A stretch of 24,621 nt of DNA from Candidatus Rifleibacteriota bacterium (GCA_028691595.1 JAQUZA010000007.1:1-24621); one strand, 5' to 3'. Shown: positions 1 through 7,683, counted from the stretch's first letter. The notes: generated by a model not told the origin, from the sequence alone. A program made the numbers and translations.

Positions 1-1
1 C

Positions 2-1669
2 TACATCAAAGGCCGAACCTGGAACCAGGCTGTTTTCAATAACGCCGGCAACAGTGGCCAGAACCCTTTTGACAACGTTGACGACTATGTAAGATACATT
101 CAGAACGATAACTATGTGCGTTCAAACAAGTTGCACATTGTCAGCAAGGCAAAATCGATGAAGGTCAGGGTATTTTCGGGTGAATCAGCCACCGGCATCG
201 ATAACCCGATGAACCTTCTGACCGAGGATACCGAAGTGGTTCAGCCATACCAGGGCATTGAAGTTTCTGGTTCAGAAAGCGGTGTTTCTTACCAGGGTTC
301 GGTGCTGAAGAGTGATATAAACAATGGCTACAGCGATACGACCGACATGATTTCCGGCCGTGTCGTCTGGAAACTGCCCGAAAAATTCAGTGAAGACACC
401 TTTTCTGTTGGCACGACCTACGCCGAAAAGATTTTTGACTACGAAACCCGCGGTAACTCTAACACCGTTCGGGGTATTGACCTCAATTATTCAACTGACC
501 GGGCCGGCAAAATCACCGGTACCGCCGAGTTTCTCACTTCGAATGCTTATCTGACAGATACCTCTGATAATAAAAAACGTAATCTCGGCGACGAAGGTTC
601 GCGCTTTGATATCAGCGTGCAGAACGGCGGTTTTACAGGCACAGTCAAACACTATGATTTTGGCCGGCACTTCAGAGCCTTGATGGCTCCGATCTGGGCT
701 TACGACGTTGGTGATGACAAGGGTTATCCCAAAAATCTCGATGTCGAAAGCAACTATGGCCGCCCAAATTTTGAAGGGGAAAAACTGACCCGCTTCTCGG
801 TGAACTATGACTTTGGCAACAAGATCCTGGCCATGGCCAACAACCTCTCTGTTGAAGCGACCTACCTTTCCAAAACCTGGGAAGTCGACCCCAACAAGGC
901 TTATGATACCGATGGCTATTCAGGCCGTAAGTTCACTTTTCAGCTGCTTTCAGATTTTACTGACAATACCACCCTCAAATACGACTTCGTACAGAAATGG
1001 GATGCCCGCGAAGATGAGCAGGGCTGGATCTCGAATGCTGTTGAGCTCAGCCTCAAGTTGAGTGATTCGGTCAGTTCGAAGGGCAAGATGTATGTGCTCG
1101 GTGACCCTGACGATACCTTTGATAAAGATGGTCAAACCTATGAATACAACGAGCGCACCGGCTATTTCGAAATAAATGCCGATATCAACCCGCGCGTTTT
1201 TGCCAAGGGCAGTGTTGAACATCAGGTTGGCTGGGTTAATTCCCCCAAAGAAGATACCCGCGTCGACTATATTGGTGAGGCAGCCTACAACCTTACCTCG
1301 ACAACCAGTTTCACCGGCGGTGTTCAGCATGTAGATTACGTGAATAGCGAAGATGGCAGCAAGTCAAGTCTTGCCAATGCCATTCTTGCCGAACTTAAAA
1401 AGAACTTTACCGACAAGTTCAGAGGCAGGGCCTTTTATTCGCGTGCCATTATCGACTTCAAAGATGGCATGACCGATTCAATCGATCGCGAAAATATCTA
1501 TGGTGAGCTTATCTACAGTGTCAATAAAGACGCGACCATCTCGCTCAAGTTTGGTTACGATTACCCCTCTGAATGGCGCTGGGCTGTTTCCAGCACCGAT
1601 AACGGCAGAGATTATAAAGATATACATACACAGAAGATGTTTATCTTCGAGGCAAAATCAAATTTCTAG
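2..1669 (+). CDS. Outer-membrane beta-barrel protein, 5'-truncated by window edge
   Basis: The reading frame is open from base 2 with no start codon of its own in context, so the N-terminus and signal peptide lie outside the window; 555 residues are visible. The sequence has alternating polar and hydrophobic residues, many aromatic residues, short Asp/Asn/Gly-rich turns, and ends in ...AKSNF. A terminal Phe closing a short amphipathic strand is the usual outer-membrane beta-barrel insertion signal. I recognise no specific family. It is the first visible gene of an envelope operon; the lipoprotein gene follows 11 bp after its stop. An internal GTG at 116 is the first possible start in the window, but the coding pattern continues upstream of it. 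A role as porin or large barrel is inferred from composition only. Confidence 0.7.
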   Translation, partial: YIKGRTWNQAVFNNAGNSGQNPFDNVDDYVRYIQNDNYVRSNKLHIVSKAKSMKVRVFSGESATGIDNPMNLLTEDTEVVQPYQGIEVSGSESGVSYQGSVLKSDINNGYSDTTDMISGRVVWKLPEKFSEDTFSVGTTYAEKIFDYETRGNSNTVRGIDLNYSTDRAGKITGTAEFLTSNAYLTDTSDNKKRNLGDEGSRFDISVQNGGFTGTVKHYDFGRHFRALMAPIWAYDVGDDKGYPKNLDVESNYGRPNFEGEKLTRFSVNYDFGNKILAMANNLSVEATYLSKTWEVDPNKAYDTDGYSGRKFTFQLLSDFTDNTTLKYDFVQKWDAREDEQGWISNAVELSLKLSDSVSSKGKMYVLGDPDDTFDKDGQTYEYNERTGYFEINADINPRVFAKGSVEHQVGWVNSPKEDTRVDYIGEAAYNLTSTTSFTGGVQHVDYVNSEDGSKSSLANAILAELKKNFTDKFRGRAFYSRAIIDFKDGMTDSIDRENIYGELIYSVNKDATISLKFGYDYPSEWRWAVSSTDNGRDYKDIHTQKMFIFEAKSNF

Positions 1670-1680
1670 GACTGGCAGAC

Positions 1681-2850
1681 ATGAAAAATAGAATAATGGC
1701 GCTTTTTCTGACGCTGATTGCTCTGGTTTCAACCGGCTGTATTCAGGAATCGCTGGTGATTCCGGTTGCCACAGTTACCGGCAAGGTCGTGGTGCCATCG
1801 GGAAAGATTTCGACCGGTGTCAAGATTACGGTTGCCGGCGACAAATCCCTTTACTCATACGTCGATGACAAGGGCCAGTATACAATCGAATTCAGAAAAA
1901 GCGGCCGATTTCTTCTAATTGCCCGTGGTCGGGATTTTGATGTCAATTTTGCCTGGGTGGACGCGTTTGGTGAACAGACGGTAACCGCTCCAGATATAAC
2001 TCTCAACGAAAAAATGGTTGGAGAAGCCGTCTGGTTGGCATCTATCGTTGATTTCCCGGACGCAACCGGCTTTATGATCAAGTCGATCACTCCCCTCTGG
2101 AACTCGGCAACAGAACAAATGTTCGATGACGGTACTCATGGCGATGCCCTTGCCGACGATGGCATTTTTACCCTGCGCCTGAGTAATCTCAAGACCGGAT
2201 ACCAGCAGTATTCACTGGATTACAATGTCGGTGATGACACCATCAAATCAGAAAAAGATCCGCACCGCGAAGGTGAAATCAACTCTAACTCGACTATCTA
2301 TATTCCCGAATCTACGGTCAAGCTTGCCCGGGGTAAGGTTACCAGCGACCTGGTCGGTGTGAACTACTCTGAAGTCACTCTGGCGACCAGAAAGGGCTCA
2401 AGATCGATGCAGCTCGACAGTGATGGTGCCTACAGCTTCGCCATGGAAGGCAATGGCCGCGAATATCTGGTGTTCAGAAGTGAGAATTTCCATGCCAGAG
2501 CCATACCGGTTGACCTTTCTACGGTTACCCTGCTTGAGGTGCCCACCACCACAATTTCTTCGAAGAAGAGCGGCGAAATCAAGATTATTCTGATTGCTTC
2601 AGATTTCTCTGAAGTGGTTAACCCGACCGTTGTCGGTGATTTCACCAACTGGCAGCCGCAGAAGCTTTATGACGATGCCACCAACGGTGACGAAGTAGCT
2701 GGTGACGGTGTTTATACAAGAATGTTCACCGGTGTCAATACTTCGAATGCTTACCAGAAATACGCCTTCAACATCACTGCCACCAACCAGGTTAAAGACC
2801 CATACCAGGAATCAGGTGACTCATCATATTCGATCATCAAGGTGAAGTGA
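1681..2850 (+). CDS. Lipoprotein with two duplicated carboxypeptidase-regulatory-like / E-set units
   Basis: 389 residues. The N-terminus is a lipoprotein signal: Lys-Asn-Arg, a hydrophobic core and the lipobox VSTGC with lipidated Cys20. The mature protein looks like two copies of one two-domain unit. Each copy begins with a beta-sandwich resembling carboxypeptidase regulatory-like domains (about 30-100 and 213-290). An E-set-like domain follows, marked by DDGTHGDALADDGIFT at about 149-164 and by DDATNGDEVAGDGVYT at 331-346. The second E-set copy also has VVGDFTNW near 317-324, reminiscent of glycogen-binding CBM48-type folds. No catalytic residues are evident. It lies 11 bp after the barrel gene, and its TGA overlaps the next ATG by one base, indicating co-translation. 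A surface binding or structural role is inferred. Confidence 0.75.
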   Translation: MKNRIMALFLTLIALVSTGCIQESLVIPVATVTGKVVVPSGKISTGVKITVAGDKSLYSYVDDKGQYTIEFRKSGRFLLIARGRDFDVNFAWVDAFGEQTVTAPDITLNEKMVGEAVWLASIVDFPDATGFMIKSITPLWNSATEQMFDDGTHGDALADDGIFTLRLSNLKTGYQQYSLDYNVGDDTIKSEKDPHREGEINSNSTIYIPESTVKLARGKVTSDLVGVNYSEVTLATRKGSRSMQLDSDGAYSFAMEGNGREYLVFRSENFHARAIPVDLSTVTLLEVPTTTISSKKSGEIKIILIASDFSEVVNPTVVGDFTNWQPQKLYDDATNGDEVAGDGVYTRMFTGVNTSNAYQKYAFNITATNQVKDPYQESGDSSYSIIKVK

Positions 2851-4064
2851 TGAAAACACCAGCTGCCAGATTGCTGCATATTCTTGCCTGCTGCGCTGTT
2901 ATGCTTTTCATCGCAGTCGTTGATGCCGCCGCCGAGCCGGTTAACTACTACTATGAAACAGGGTCGTGGCTCGATGTTACCGACCCGGTCGGCGACGACA
3001 AAGGCCCGGGTTATTACCTCTACCCGAGCGACAAACGCATGCGCCGTGGCACTTTTGATATCAAACGCTTTACCGTTTATGAAGAAGGCCAGGTCGTGGT
3101 TTTTGAAATTCAGATGCGCAATTACATCATGCGCGAATGGCCAAATACTGCCAGAAGCGAAAATCAGGGCTTCGTGGCCAACCTCTGGGATATATATATC
3201 GATATCGATGGTATCGCCGAATCAGGTTATAAGCAGGCTCTGCCGGGGCGAGATCTTCTTTTTGCCGATAACATGGGCTGGGAAAAGGTAGTAATGGTTT
3301 CACCGCTTGGTGAATATGAACTTTACGATATTCTGCGCGACAAAACCGATGAACTCGAATTTCAGAATCAGATTGACGACATCATTTATCCCGATTATGT
3401 CAAAGTTCAGCGCGATAAGGTGATTATAAAAATTTCAAAGCTTAAACTGCCACGTATCTCTGAAAAGTCTGGTTACCAGTGCCTGGCAATGGGTTATCAG
3501 AAAATAGTCTCGCCAAACAGGCTTTTAAACCGTGACGTTAGAGCGTTCGCCAGTTTTGATGATTTCGGTGGCGGCCACGATACTTACGGCGATTCACCAA
3601 CCATCGATATGATTGTCCCTGAAGGAGACGATCAATACGCTATTCTTCGCGATTATCGCTCTGAGCCATACCGTGAAAATATTACCTACGCAGAAGTTCC
3701 TTTCGTTTACAAGGGCGGTTTGCGCCAGAGCCCGGCAATGGCAGCGATCAATCGCCAGATTCCAACAGAACAGCAGAGCTCTTCGCCGGCCGTTAAACAG
3801 GCGCAGCCAGTTCAATCGACACAGCCGGTTATAAGGGTTTCTCCCGGTGATAGCTCTGATTTGCTCGCAAGCCCCCCACCAGTAGTAAAGCAAACTGGTA
3901 ATGCTTCAGCACAGCCGGTTGGCAAAACTCCTGTCAAAATCGCACCCAAAAATTCCCAGAGCACTTCCGGCTTTGTTCCCCTCAAACCACAGACATCCGA
4001 AAGCGGTTTCAAGCCAATGCCAAAGGCTCCAGATGGCTTTATTCCAGTCAAAAAACCAAAATGA
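2850..4064 (+). CDS. Exported protein with glucodextranase C-terminal-like domain and Pro/Gln-rich tail
   Basis: 404 residues from the ATG at 2850, which shares its A with the upstream stop (TGATG). A GTG one codon earlier is less likely. Residues 1-29 form a signal peptide ending ...DAAA. Residues about 30-285 contain DPVGDDKGPGYYLYPSD, a FDIKRF strand, and DIYIDIDG, which I associate with the 'C-terminal binding module of glucodextranase' family, a beta-sandwich found at cell surfaces. From about 285 the protein becomes Pro/Gln/Ser-rich. It ends with three GF-x-P repeats (GFVPL, GFKPM, GFIPV) and a basic Lys-rich end, which suggests an extended linker. No glycoside hydrolase domain is attached. 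Its operon position supports a periplasmic or surface complex with the lipoprotein and barrel proteins; that is inference. Confidence 0.7.
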   Translation: MKTPAARLLHILACCAVMLFIAVVDAAAEPVNYYYETGSWLDVTDPVGDDKGPGYYLYPSDKRMRRGTFDIKRFTVYEEGQVVVFEIQMRNYIMREWPNTARSENQGFVANLWDIYIDIDGIAESGYKQALPGRDLLFADNMGWEKVVMVSPLGEYELYDILRDKTDELEFQNQIDDIIYPDYVKVQRDKVIIKISKLKLPRISEKSGYQCLAMGYQKIVSPNRLLNRDVRAFASFDDFGGGHDTYGDSPTIDMIVPEGDDQYAILRDYRSEPYRENITYAEVPFVYKGGLRQSPAMAAINRQIPTEQQSSSPAVKQAQPVQSTQPVIRVSPGDSSDLLASPPPVVKQTGNASAQPVGKTPVKIAPKNSQSTSGFVPLKPQTSESGFKPMPKAPDGFIPVKKPK

Positions 4065-4168
4065 ACACTCAAATTACGAAAAGATACATTGCTTACTCAG
4101 ATTTTACCGAACTAATGACGATTAAGATTAAAAGCATCAGAATAAGTTTGCTCAAGGAGGCCTCGCAG

Positions 4169-5161
4169 ATGAACCGGCAGAAATCCCCCAGAATGGCAGG
4201 TATACTGCTATTGCTCGCCATGTTTTTTGTCGCTTCGACGACCGGTGCATTCGCGCAATCGGTGCGCTCAAGAGGCATGGGCGGTGCTTTCATCGGTTTG
4301 TCAGATGACGAATCGGCTACCTTTTATAATCCGGCCGGTCTGAGCCAGATTCAGGGTCGCGAGGCATCGATTCAGGCCAAAGTTAATGAACGCGATATTT
4401 ATGACTGGACAAGCCTGGCATTCACCGGGCACATCTACGAAGACAATGTTGAAAGCAAGTTTTCGATCACCGATTATCTTGAACACAACATTCTTGAAGA
4501 ACCGATTGCACGCCGGCCAAAATACAGTTACGGTGTTTCTTATACCGAAGATAACCGTTCGATCGAATTCGGTAATCTCGTCGGTGGAGAATACCAGGGG
4601 GTCAGACGCGAAGTTAAAGACCTGCAGCTGGCATTTGGCACCAGGTTTCCGATTGCCAGACGCATGCTGGCCCGTGAACAGCTTTATGGCGGTATCAAAC
4701 TCAGAATGCTGAATGTCGACCGCTATATTAAAAGCCTTATGCAGCACAGCAAAAGAGATATCTTCTCGCTCGGCGTTGGCTTGATGTATCATTACAATGA
4801 TCGTCTTACAGGCGGTCTGACCGTTGACAACCTGGTCGAAAGCGTCAGTGGCTCAAACGATTCAACAGATGGTGTCAGCCTGAACCTGGGCACTGCCTAT
4901 AAGGTTACCAAGGGCACCACGATTGCTGCCGATGCTATCAACCTTACCAATACCGCCAGGGCAAACGATCAGCAATATCGCGTCGGCGTAGAAAAGAAAT
5001 TTATCGAAAACGACCTGACCATGCGTATAGGTGCTCTTAATGGCACTTTGACCCTGGGTTTTGGCATGAACGTGCTGCCCCACATCAGGGTTGATTACTC
5101 TTACTATGACGGCGATGTCGTCAGTGAGCACCATGTTGGAGCACACGTGACCTTTGACTGA
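4169..5161 (+). CDS. PorV/TraF-like (UPF0164-type) outer-membrane beta-barrel protein
   Basis: 330 residues from the ATG at 4169, chosen because AAGGAGG lies 8 nt upstream and a clear signal peptide follows (hydrophobic stretch 11-25, cleavage after Ala29). A longer in-frame start at 4061 would put 36 charged residues before the signal and is rejected. The mature N-terminus has RGMGGAFIGLSDDES followed by ATFYNPAGL, the hallmark of UPF0164, PorV/PorQ and TraF-like barrels, which are related in pattern to FadL-type channels. The rest is beta-strand rich (for example LTGGLTVDNLVE), ending in VGAHVTFD. The 104-bp gap before it is the largest in this operon and might hold an internal promoter, but no convincing -35/-10 pair was found. 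Family call is good; transported substrate unknown. Confidence 0.75.
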   Translation: MNRQKSPRMAGILLLLAMFFVASTTGAFAQSVRSRGMGGAFIGLSDDESATFYNPAGLSQIQGREASIQAKVNERDIYDWTSLAFTGHIYEDNVESKFSITDYLEHNILEEPIARRPKYSYGVSYTEDNRSIEFGNLVGGEYQGVRREVKDLQLAFGTRFPIARRMLAREQLYGGIKLRMLNVDRYIKSLMQHSKRDIFSLGVGLMYHYNDRLTGGLTVDNLVESVSGSNDSTDGVSLNLGTAYKVTKGTTIAADAINLTNTARANDQQYRVGVEKKFIENDLTMRIGALNGTLTLGFGMNVLPHIRVDYSYYDGDVVSEHHVGAHVTFD

Positions 5162-5177
5162 CAGGAGACAAAGTCTT

Positions 5178-6113
5178 ATGAAACCTATGGCCAGGGCCAT
5201 TCTCATTATTGTATGCATCTTCTCCGCCTGCGCTTTGCGGGCGGAGAATTTTGTCGATTCAGGGGTTTTTCTGCAGCAGAAACTTGAGGTTTTTGGCCTC
5301 GCAGGCACACCCTGGGAAAGCGAATCTTCTTATGACGAGGAACGGTCACGGGCCTGGATGGATGCCCTGCATCACGCCTATGTGAAAATTCTCGATCTGC
5401 CAATGATGGAAGGCAGGCAGGTAAGCCATGTTCTTCAGGCAAATGCCGCCCTCAAAGAACGTCTGGGGCTGGTACTGCTCTCGGCACCCAAGACCTTTTT
5501 TCAGCCCGATGTTTCTGGAATCGTGCGCTGCCGTGTTGATGTGCCGTTGACGGGTAAACTGAGCCTGCGTTCGGCACTGTATCTCGCGGCTTTGCGGCCA
5601 CAACCGGCACAGCCCACCAGCTTTCTGGCTTCCTGGACAGCAGGAGTAAAAGTTGACGAAAAAGCTGAACCCCCCGCATTTAGTCGGGTTATCATCGATG
5701 CCCGGCGCTTCTATTTTGAACCATCGCTGTTTCCTAGATTTTTCGATGCTTCCGGTATGCTGATTTTTCAGGAGTCGATGATTCCACAGGCCGCTAGATT
5801 CAGTCGCCCGGCGGTGCGTTTCATGACCGATATCAAAGCCGCCCGGGCCGGGCTTGCAGAAGAAGATACGTTTACTCTCGCAGCTTATGTCGATGAGCTT
5901 TATTGCCGTGATATTACCGTTGAACAGTCAGATCTCAACGTTTTTGCCGGTTTCTGCCGTGATATGGTCAGAACACCTTTGCGAGAGCGAGAAATTGTGA
6001 TAGTTTATGACCCTGAAAGGCCACGAAAAATGGGCCGACTGCACAAATCAGAAAAAAATCCGAAGAATCGGCAGATTCCCCAAGAAAACAGGAGGCAAAA
6101 CCATGATTTTTAA
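5178..6113 (+). CDS. Exported protein of unknown function, possibly LPP20-like
   Basis: 311 residues. The start at 5178 is set by AGGAGA nine nt upstream; an earlier in-frame start at 5154 lacks this. Residues 1-22 are a hydrophobic export signal ending ALRA. The segment FSAC at 15-18 might instead be an atypical lipobox. Residues 170-195 contain VIIDARRFYFEPSLFPRFFD, which resembles the conserved core of LPP20-type envelope proteins that assist surface structures, but the rest is not recognised. The tail from about 285 is strongly basic (Arg/Lys-rich) and may be an artefact of the overlap: the next gene starts 11 bp before this stop. It follows the PorV-like gene by 16 bp. Function not assigned. 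Confidence 0.6.
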   Translation: MKPMARAILIIVCIFSACALRAENFVDSGVFLQQKLEVFGLAGTPWESESSYDEERSRAWMDALHHAYVKILDLPMMEGRQVSHVLQANAALKERLGLVLLSAPKTFFQPDVSGIVRCRVDVPLTGKLSLRSALYLAALRPQPAQPTSFLASWTAGVKVDEKAEPPAFSRVIIDARRFYFEPSLFPRFFDASGMLIFQESMIPQAARFSRPAVRFMTDIKAARAGLAEEDTFTLAAYVDELYCRDITVEQSDLNVFAGFCRDMVRTPLREREIVIVYDPERPRKMGRLHKSEKNPKNRQIPQENRRQNHDF

Positions 6114-7029
6114 ACGCATTCTGGCCGTTACCCTGCTTTTATGCTGCATGAGCATTGCAATTAACGCCGCCGAAATCGATCGCGACATCGAGAAACGTGT
6201 CAGTCGCATTGAAAGATATGTTTATGGTGACGAACAAAACGCAGCAATGCCCGACAGACTCAGGCAGATTGAAGAAGACCTTTTTGGCCGGGCAACCGGG
6301 CAGACTGATTCCGAAAAATCGCGCTACCTGCATGACTTCATTTTTAAGGGAACTTCAAGCAACCTGTCACTCGATATGAAGCTGAGTTTTCTTGAATGGA
6401 AGCTTTTTAACAAGACCGGCGAAGGCAACCTTGAATCGAGACTCGCAGAAATCGATAAGCAGGTCATAGGCAATGTTTCAATGGAACCCCTTGCTTTCAG
6501 ACTTGAACAACTCGTACACCTCACCATCGAGAGAGGCCTTATTTCACTGCACACTGTAACCATTCCCGCCGGCACCGAAATCAAGCTGCGCCTTAAAAAA
6601 GACATTTCGAGCCGCAATGCCAACAAGGGTGATCGAATTCCCATGGTTATCGCTCATGATCTTTTTATCGACAACAACATTCTCGTCATGACCAACGGTG
6701 GCATCGTCAGTGCCGAAGTTAAAAGTGTCAGACGCGGCGGCCGCTTCGGCAGAACCGGCTATGTGAACCTGGATGTAAGAAATATCGAAAGTATGGACGC
6801 TTCATTGCTGCCCATTAAAATTGAAGATGCCGGCGAAAAGTTCGACAAGCGAAAAATTGGTATGGCGGCCGGTGCTTCAACCCTTGGTTATCTGGTGCTC
6901 GGCCCCATCGGTCTTGCCGGCGGTGCTTTCATCAAAGGTGGCGAAGTCGAAGTGCCGGCTGGAACAAGTATTAGCGTTGTTACCACCGAAGACCGCAAAG
7001 TTACCGGGGTGCTGGTGCCAAAACGCTGA
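6103..7029 (+). CDS. Exported protein with (R/K)LxxIExxLFG helical repeats, beta domain and glycine-rich segment
   Basis: 308 residues from the ATG at 6103, with GGAGG seven nt upstream; it overlaps the previous gene by 11 bp. Residues 1-23 form a signal peptide. Residues 32-143 hold about five copies of a short helical motif: RVSRIERYVYG (32-42), RLRQIEEDLFG (52-62), KLSFLEWKLFN (93-103), RLAEIDKQVIG (113-123), and a fifth starting RLEQL (133). A beta-rich domain follows (about 155-255), beginning VTIPAGTEIKLRL and including GGRFGRTGYVNLDV. It ends with a Gly/Ala-rich segment near 262-285 (GMAAGASTLGYLVLGPIGLA) and a second VPAGT. This arrangement of helical repeats plus 'IPAGT' domain occurs in uncharacterised envelope proteins of diverse bacteria. 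Last gene before the operon terminator. Biochemical role unknown. Confidence 0.65.
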   Translation: MIFKRILAVTLLLCCMSIAINAAEIDRDIEKRVSRIERYVYGDEQNAAMPDRLRQIEEDLFGRATGQTDSEKSRYLHDFIFKGTSSNLSLDMKLSFLEWKLFNKTGEGNLESRLAEIDKQVIGNVSMEPLAFRLEQLVHLTIERGLISLHTVTIPAGTEIKLRLKKDISSRNANKGDRIPMVIAHDLFIDNNILVMTNGGIVSAEVKSVRRGGRFGRTGYVNLDVRNIESMDASLLPIKIEDAGEKFDKRKIGMAAGASTLGYLVLGPIGLAGGAFIKGGEVEVPAGTSISVVTTEDRKVTGVLVPKR

Positions 7030-7048
7030 TCTGAATTTTGTTTGACAG

Positions 7049-7083
7049 CAGGGCTGCCTTCTGACGGGCAGCCCTGTTTTTTT
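7049..7083 (+). terminator. Rho-independent terminator of the envelope operon
   Basis: A perfect 10-bp stem, CAGGGCTGCC (7049-7058) with GGCAGCCCTG (7067-7076), closes an 8-nt loop and is followed by seven T residues (7077-7083). It lies 20 bp after the last stop codon of the + strand operon. Confidence 0.95.
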
Positions 7084-7156
7084 GCATAATTTTCGTTTGA
7101 TCTCTGTTCCGGGGTCGGTGGCTCGAAATTTTAAGGTTTAAAGATCTGTTAACAAC

Positions 7157-7190
7157 AAAAAAAGGGGTCGGCCTGATTAGGGGCGACCCC
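7157..7190 (-). terminator. Rho-independent terminator ending the hairpin chain
   Basis: On the - strand GGGGTCG (7190-7184) pairs with CGACCCC (7170-7164), with an additional CCT/AGG pairing inside the loop, followed by seven T residues (7163-7157). Confidence 0.85.
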
Positions 7191-7305
7191 GGGGGAGAGA
7201 TCTCTGGTCTGCTTTTGCCAAAGCATCAACAGACCAGATCGCCTTGCGGCGATACCTAACCAATTGCGAAGATGGTTAAGATAGGTTGCTTTCAAATAGC
7301 AAGAC
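7157..7305 (-). ncRNA. Candidate structured RNA: chain of hairpins ending in a terminator
   Basis: Read on the - strand, five stem-loops follow one another with almost no linker. The first is TTGCT/AGCAA (7302-7286). The second is a bulged stem built on AACCA/TGGTT (7277-7258) with outer ACCT/AGGT pairs. The third is ATCGCC-GCAA-GGCGAT (7253-7238), whose loop is a GNRA tetraloop on this strand only. The fourth is TCTGGTCTG/CAGACCAGA (7238-7203) with an inner GCTTT/AAAGC hairpin. The last is the terminator at 7190-7157. The GNRA loop and terminal T-run both point to the - strand. The 5' end is not defined and no convincing promoter was found just upstream, so it may be the distal part of the sigma-54 transcript or of trmB mRNA. 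It does not match the conserved cores I know for tmRNA, RNase P RNA, SRP RNA or c-di-GMP riboswitches. Confidence 0.45.
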
Positions 7306-7411
7306 CTGTACCTGATCGATCCCAGGGCTTAAAACCTGTTCAAAATTACTGGCAGAAATTCATGCCGCTACTGCAGGCACATGGTGCAAAAGTTTCGAGA
7401 AAACTGGCAAG

Positions 7412-7440
7412 AAAAAACGGCTCGACATTAATCGGGCCGT
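7412..7440 (-). terminator. Rho-independent terminator downstream of the sigma-54 promoter
   Basis: On the - strand ACGGCCCGA (7440-7432) pairs with TCGAGCCGT (7425-7417) with one internal C-A mismatch, followed by a run of six T residues (7417-7412). It lies about 175 nt after the predicted sigma-54 start site and would define a short transcript. The + strand version lacks a long T-run, so the direction is clear. Confidence 0.8.
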
Positions 7441-7455
7441 TTAAGGGGTTTAGAA

Positions 7456-7527
7456 TCAGAGAGAGAGGTTGTTGCATGAAAAAACCAGAGTGCTCAGAGG
7501 GACACATACCGTGAACCCTCTTTTCAT
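7456..7527 (-). CDS. Possible 23-residue peptide in the sigma-54 transcript
   Basis: An ATG at 7527 opens a 23-codon frame starting MKRGFTVCVP and ending NNLSL. It sits in the middle of the short transcript bounded by the sigma-54 promoter and the terminator at 7412-7440. AAGGAG at 7545-7540 lies 12 nt upstream, rather far. That site is ideally spaced (7 nt) from an earlier ATG at 7532, which encodes only Met-Arg-stop and whose TGA overlaps this ATG. Part of the frame also folds as an RNA hairpin (GAGGG/CCCTC inside ATGAAAA/TTTTCAT). It could therefore be a real small protein, a leader peptide coupled to a two-codon minigene, or just structured RNA. Confidence 0.25.
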   Translation of the reverse strand: MKRGFTVCVPLSTLVFSCNNLSL

Positions 7528-7555
7528 CTCATAGGCTTACTCCTTGATGGTTAAC

Positions 7556-7586
7556 TGTTGATCGATTTCATTCAGAGGAATCAACA
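7556..7586 (-). other. 5' stem-loop of the sigma-54 transcript
   Basis: On the - strand TGTTGAT (7586-7580) is perfectly complementary to ATCAACA (7562-7556). It begins a few nucleotides after the expected start site and would form a 5' stabilising hairpin on the transcript. Confidence 0.45.
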
Positions 7587-7601
7587 CTACTAAATTAGTA
7601 G
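7587..7601 (-). promoter_or_regulatory. Inverted repeat between sigma-54 -12 element and start site
   Basis: CTACTA-ATT-TAGTAG (7601-7587 on the - strand) is a perfect 6-bp dyad. It spans the stretch that is melted during initiation at the sigma-54 promoter, so it may be an operator or may simply be part of the AT-rich initial transcribed region. Confidence 0.35.
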
Positions 7602-7615
7602 CATTTATCGTGCCA
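7600..7615 (-). promoter_or_regulatory. Sigma-54 (RpoN) -24/-12 promoter
   Basis: On the - strand the sequence TGGCACGATAAATGCT (7615-7600) matches the RpoN consensus TGGCAC-N5-TTGCW at all but one position. The invariant GG (7614-7613) and GC (7602-7601) are separated by exactly 10 nt. Expected start is near 7589. The downstream terminator at 7412-7440 and upstream paired repeats at 7684-7725 are where a sigma-54 unit would have them. Confidence 0.75.
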
Positions 7616-7683
7616 GTTCAAATGATTCTAAAAAAGTGGCAATTAAGGCGGGTTACAATGAGGTGCAGTTGGCTCGGCCTCCG

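Noticed and set aside
4061..4168. Longer N-terminus for the PorV-like gene
   Set aside because: The signal peptide and a perfect AAGGAGG site place the start at 4169; the extra 36 residues are charged and lie before the signal.
4301..4792. 163-residue - strand frame
   Set aside because: Shadow of the PorV-like gene on the other strand, with no motif and no ribosome-binding site.
7157..7305. Assignment of the hairpin chain as tmRNA, RNase P RNA, SRP RNA or c-di-GMP riboswitch
   Set aside because: The conserved cores I know for these classes could not be found on either strand. The region stays an unclassified candidate.
7272..7514. 80-residue + strand frame in the intergenic region
   Set aside because: No ribosome-binding site, no domain, and it runs antisense through the two - strand terminators and the hairpin chain, whose structure explains the sequence better.
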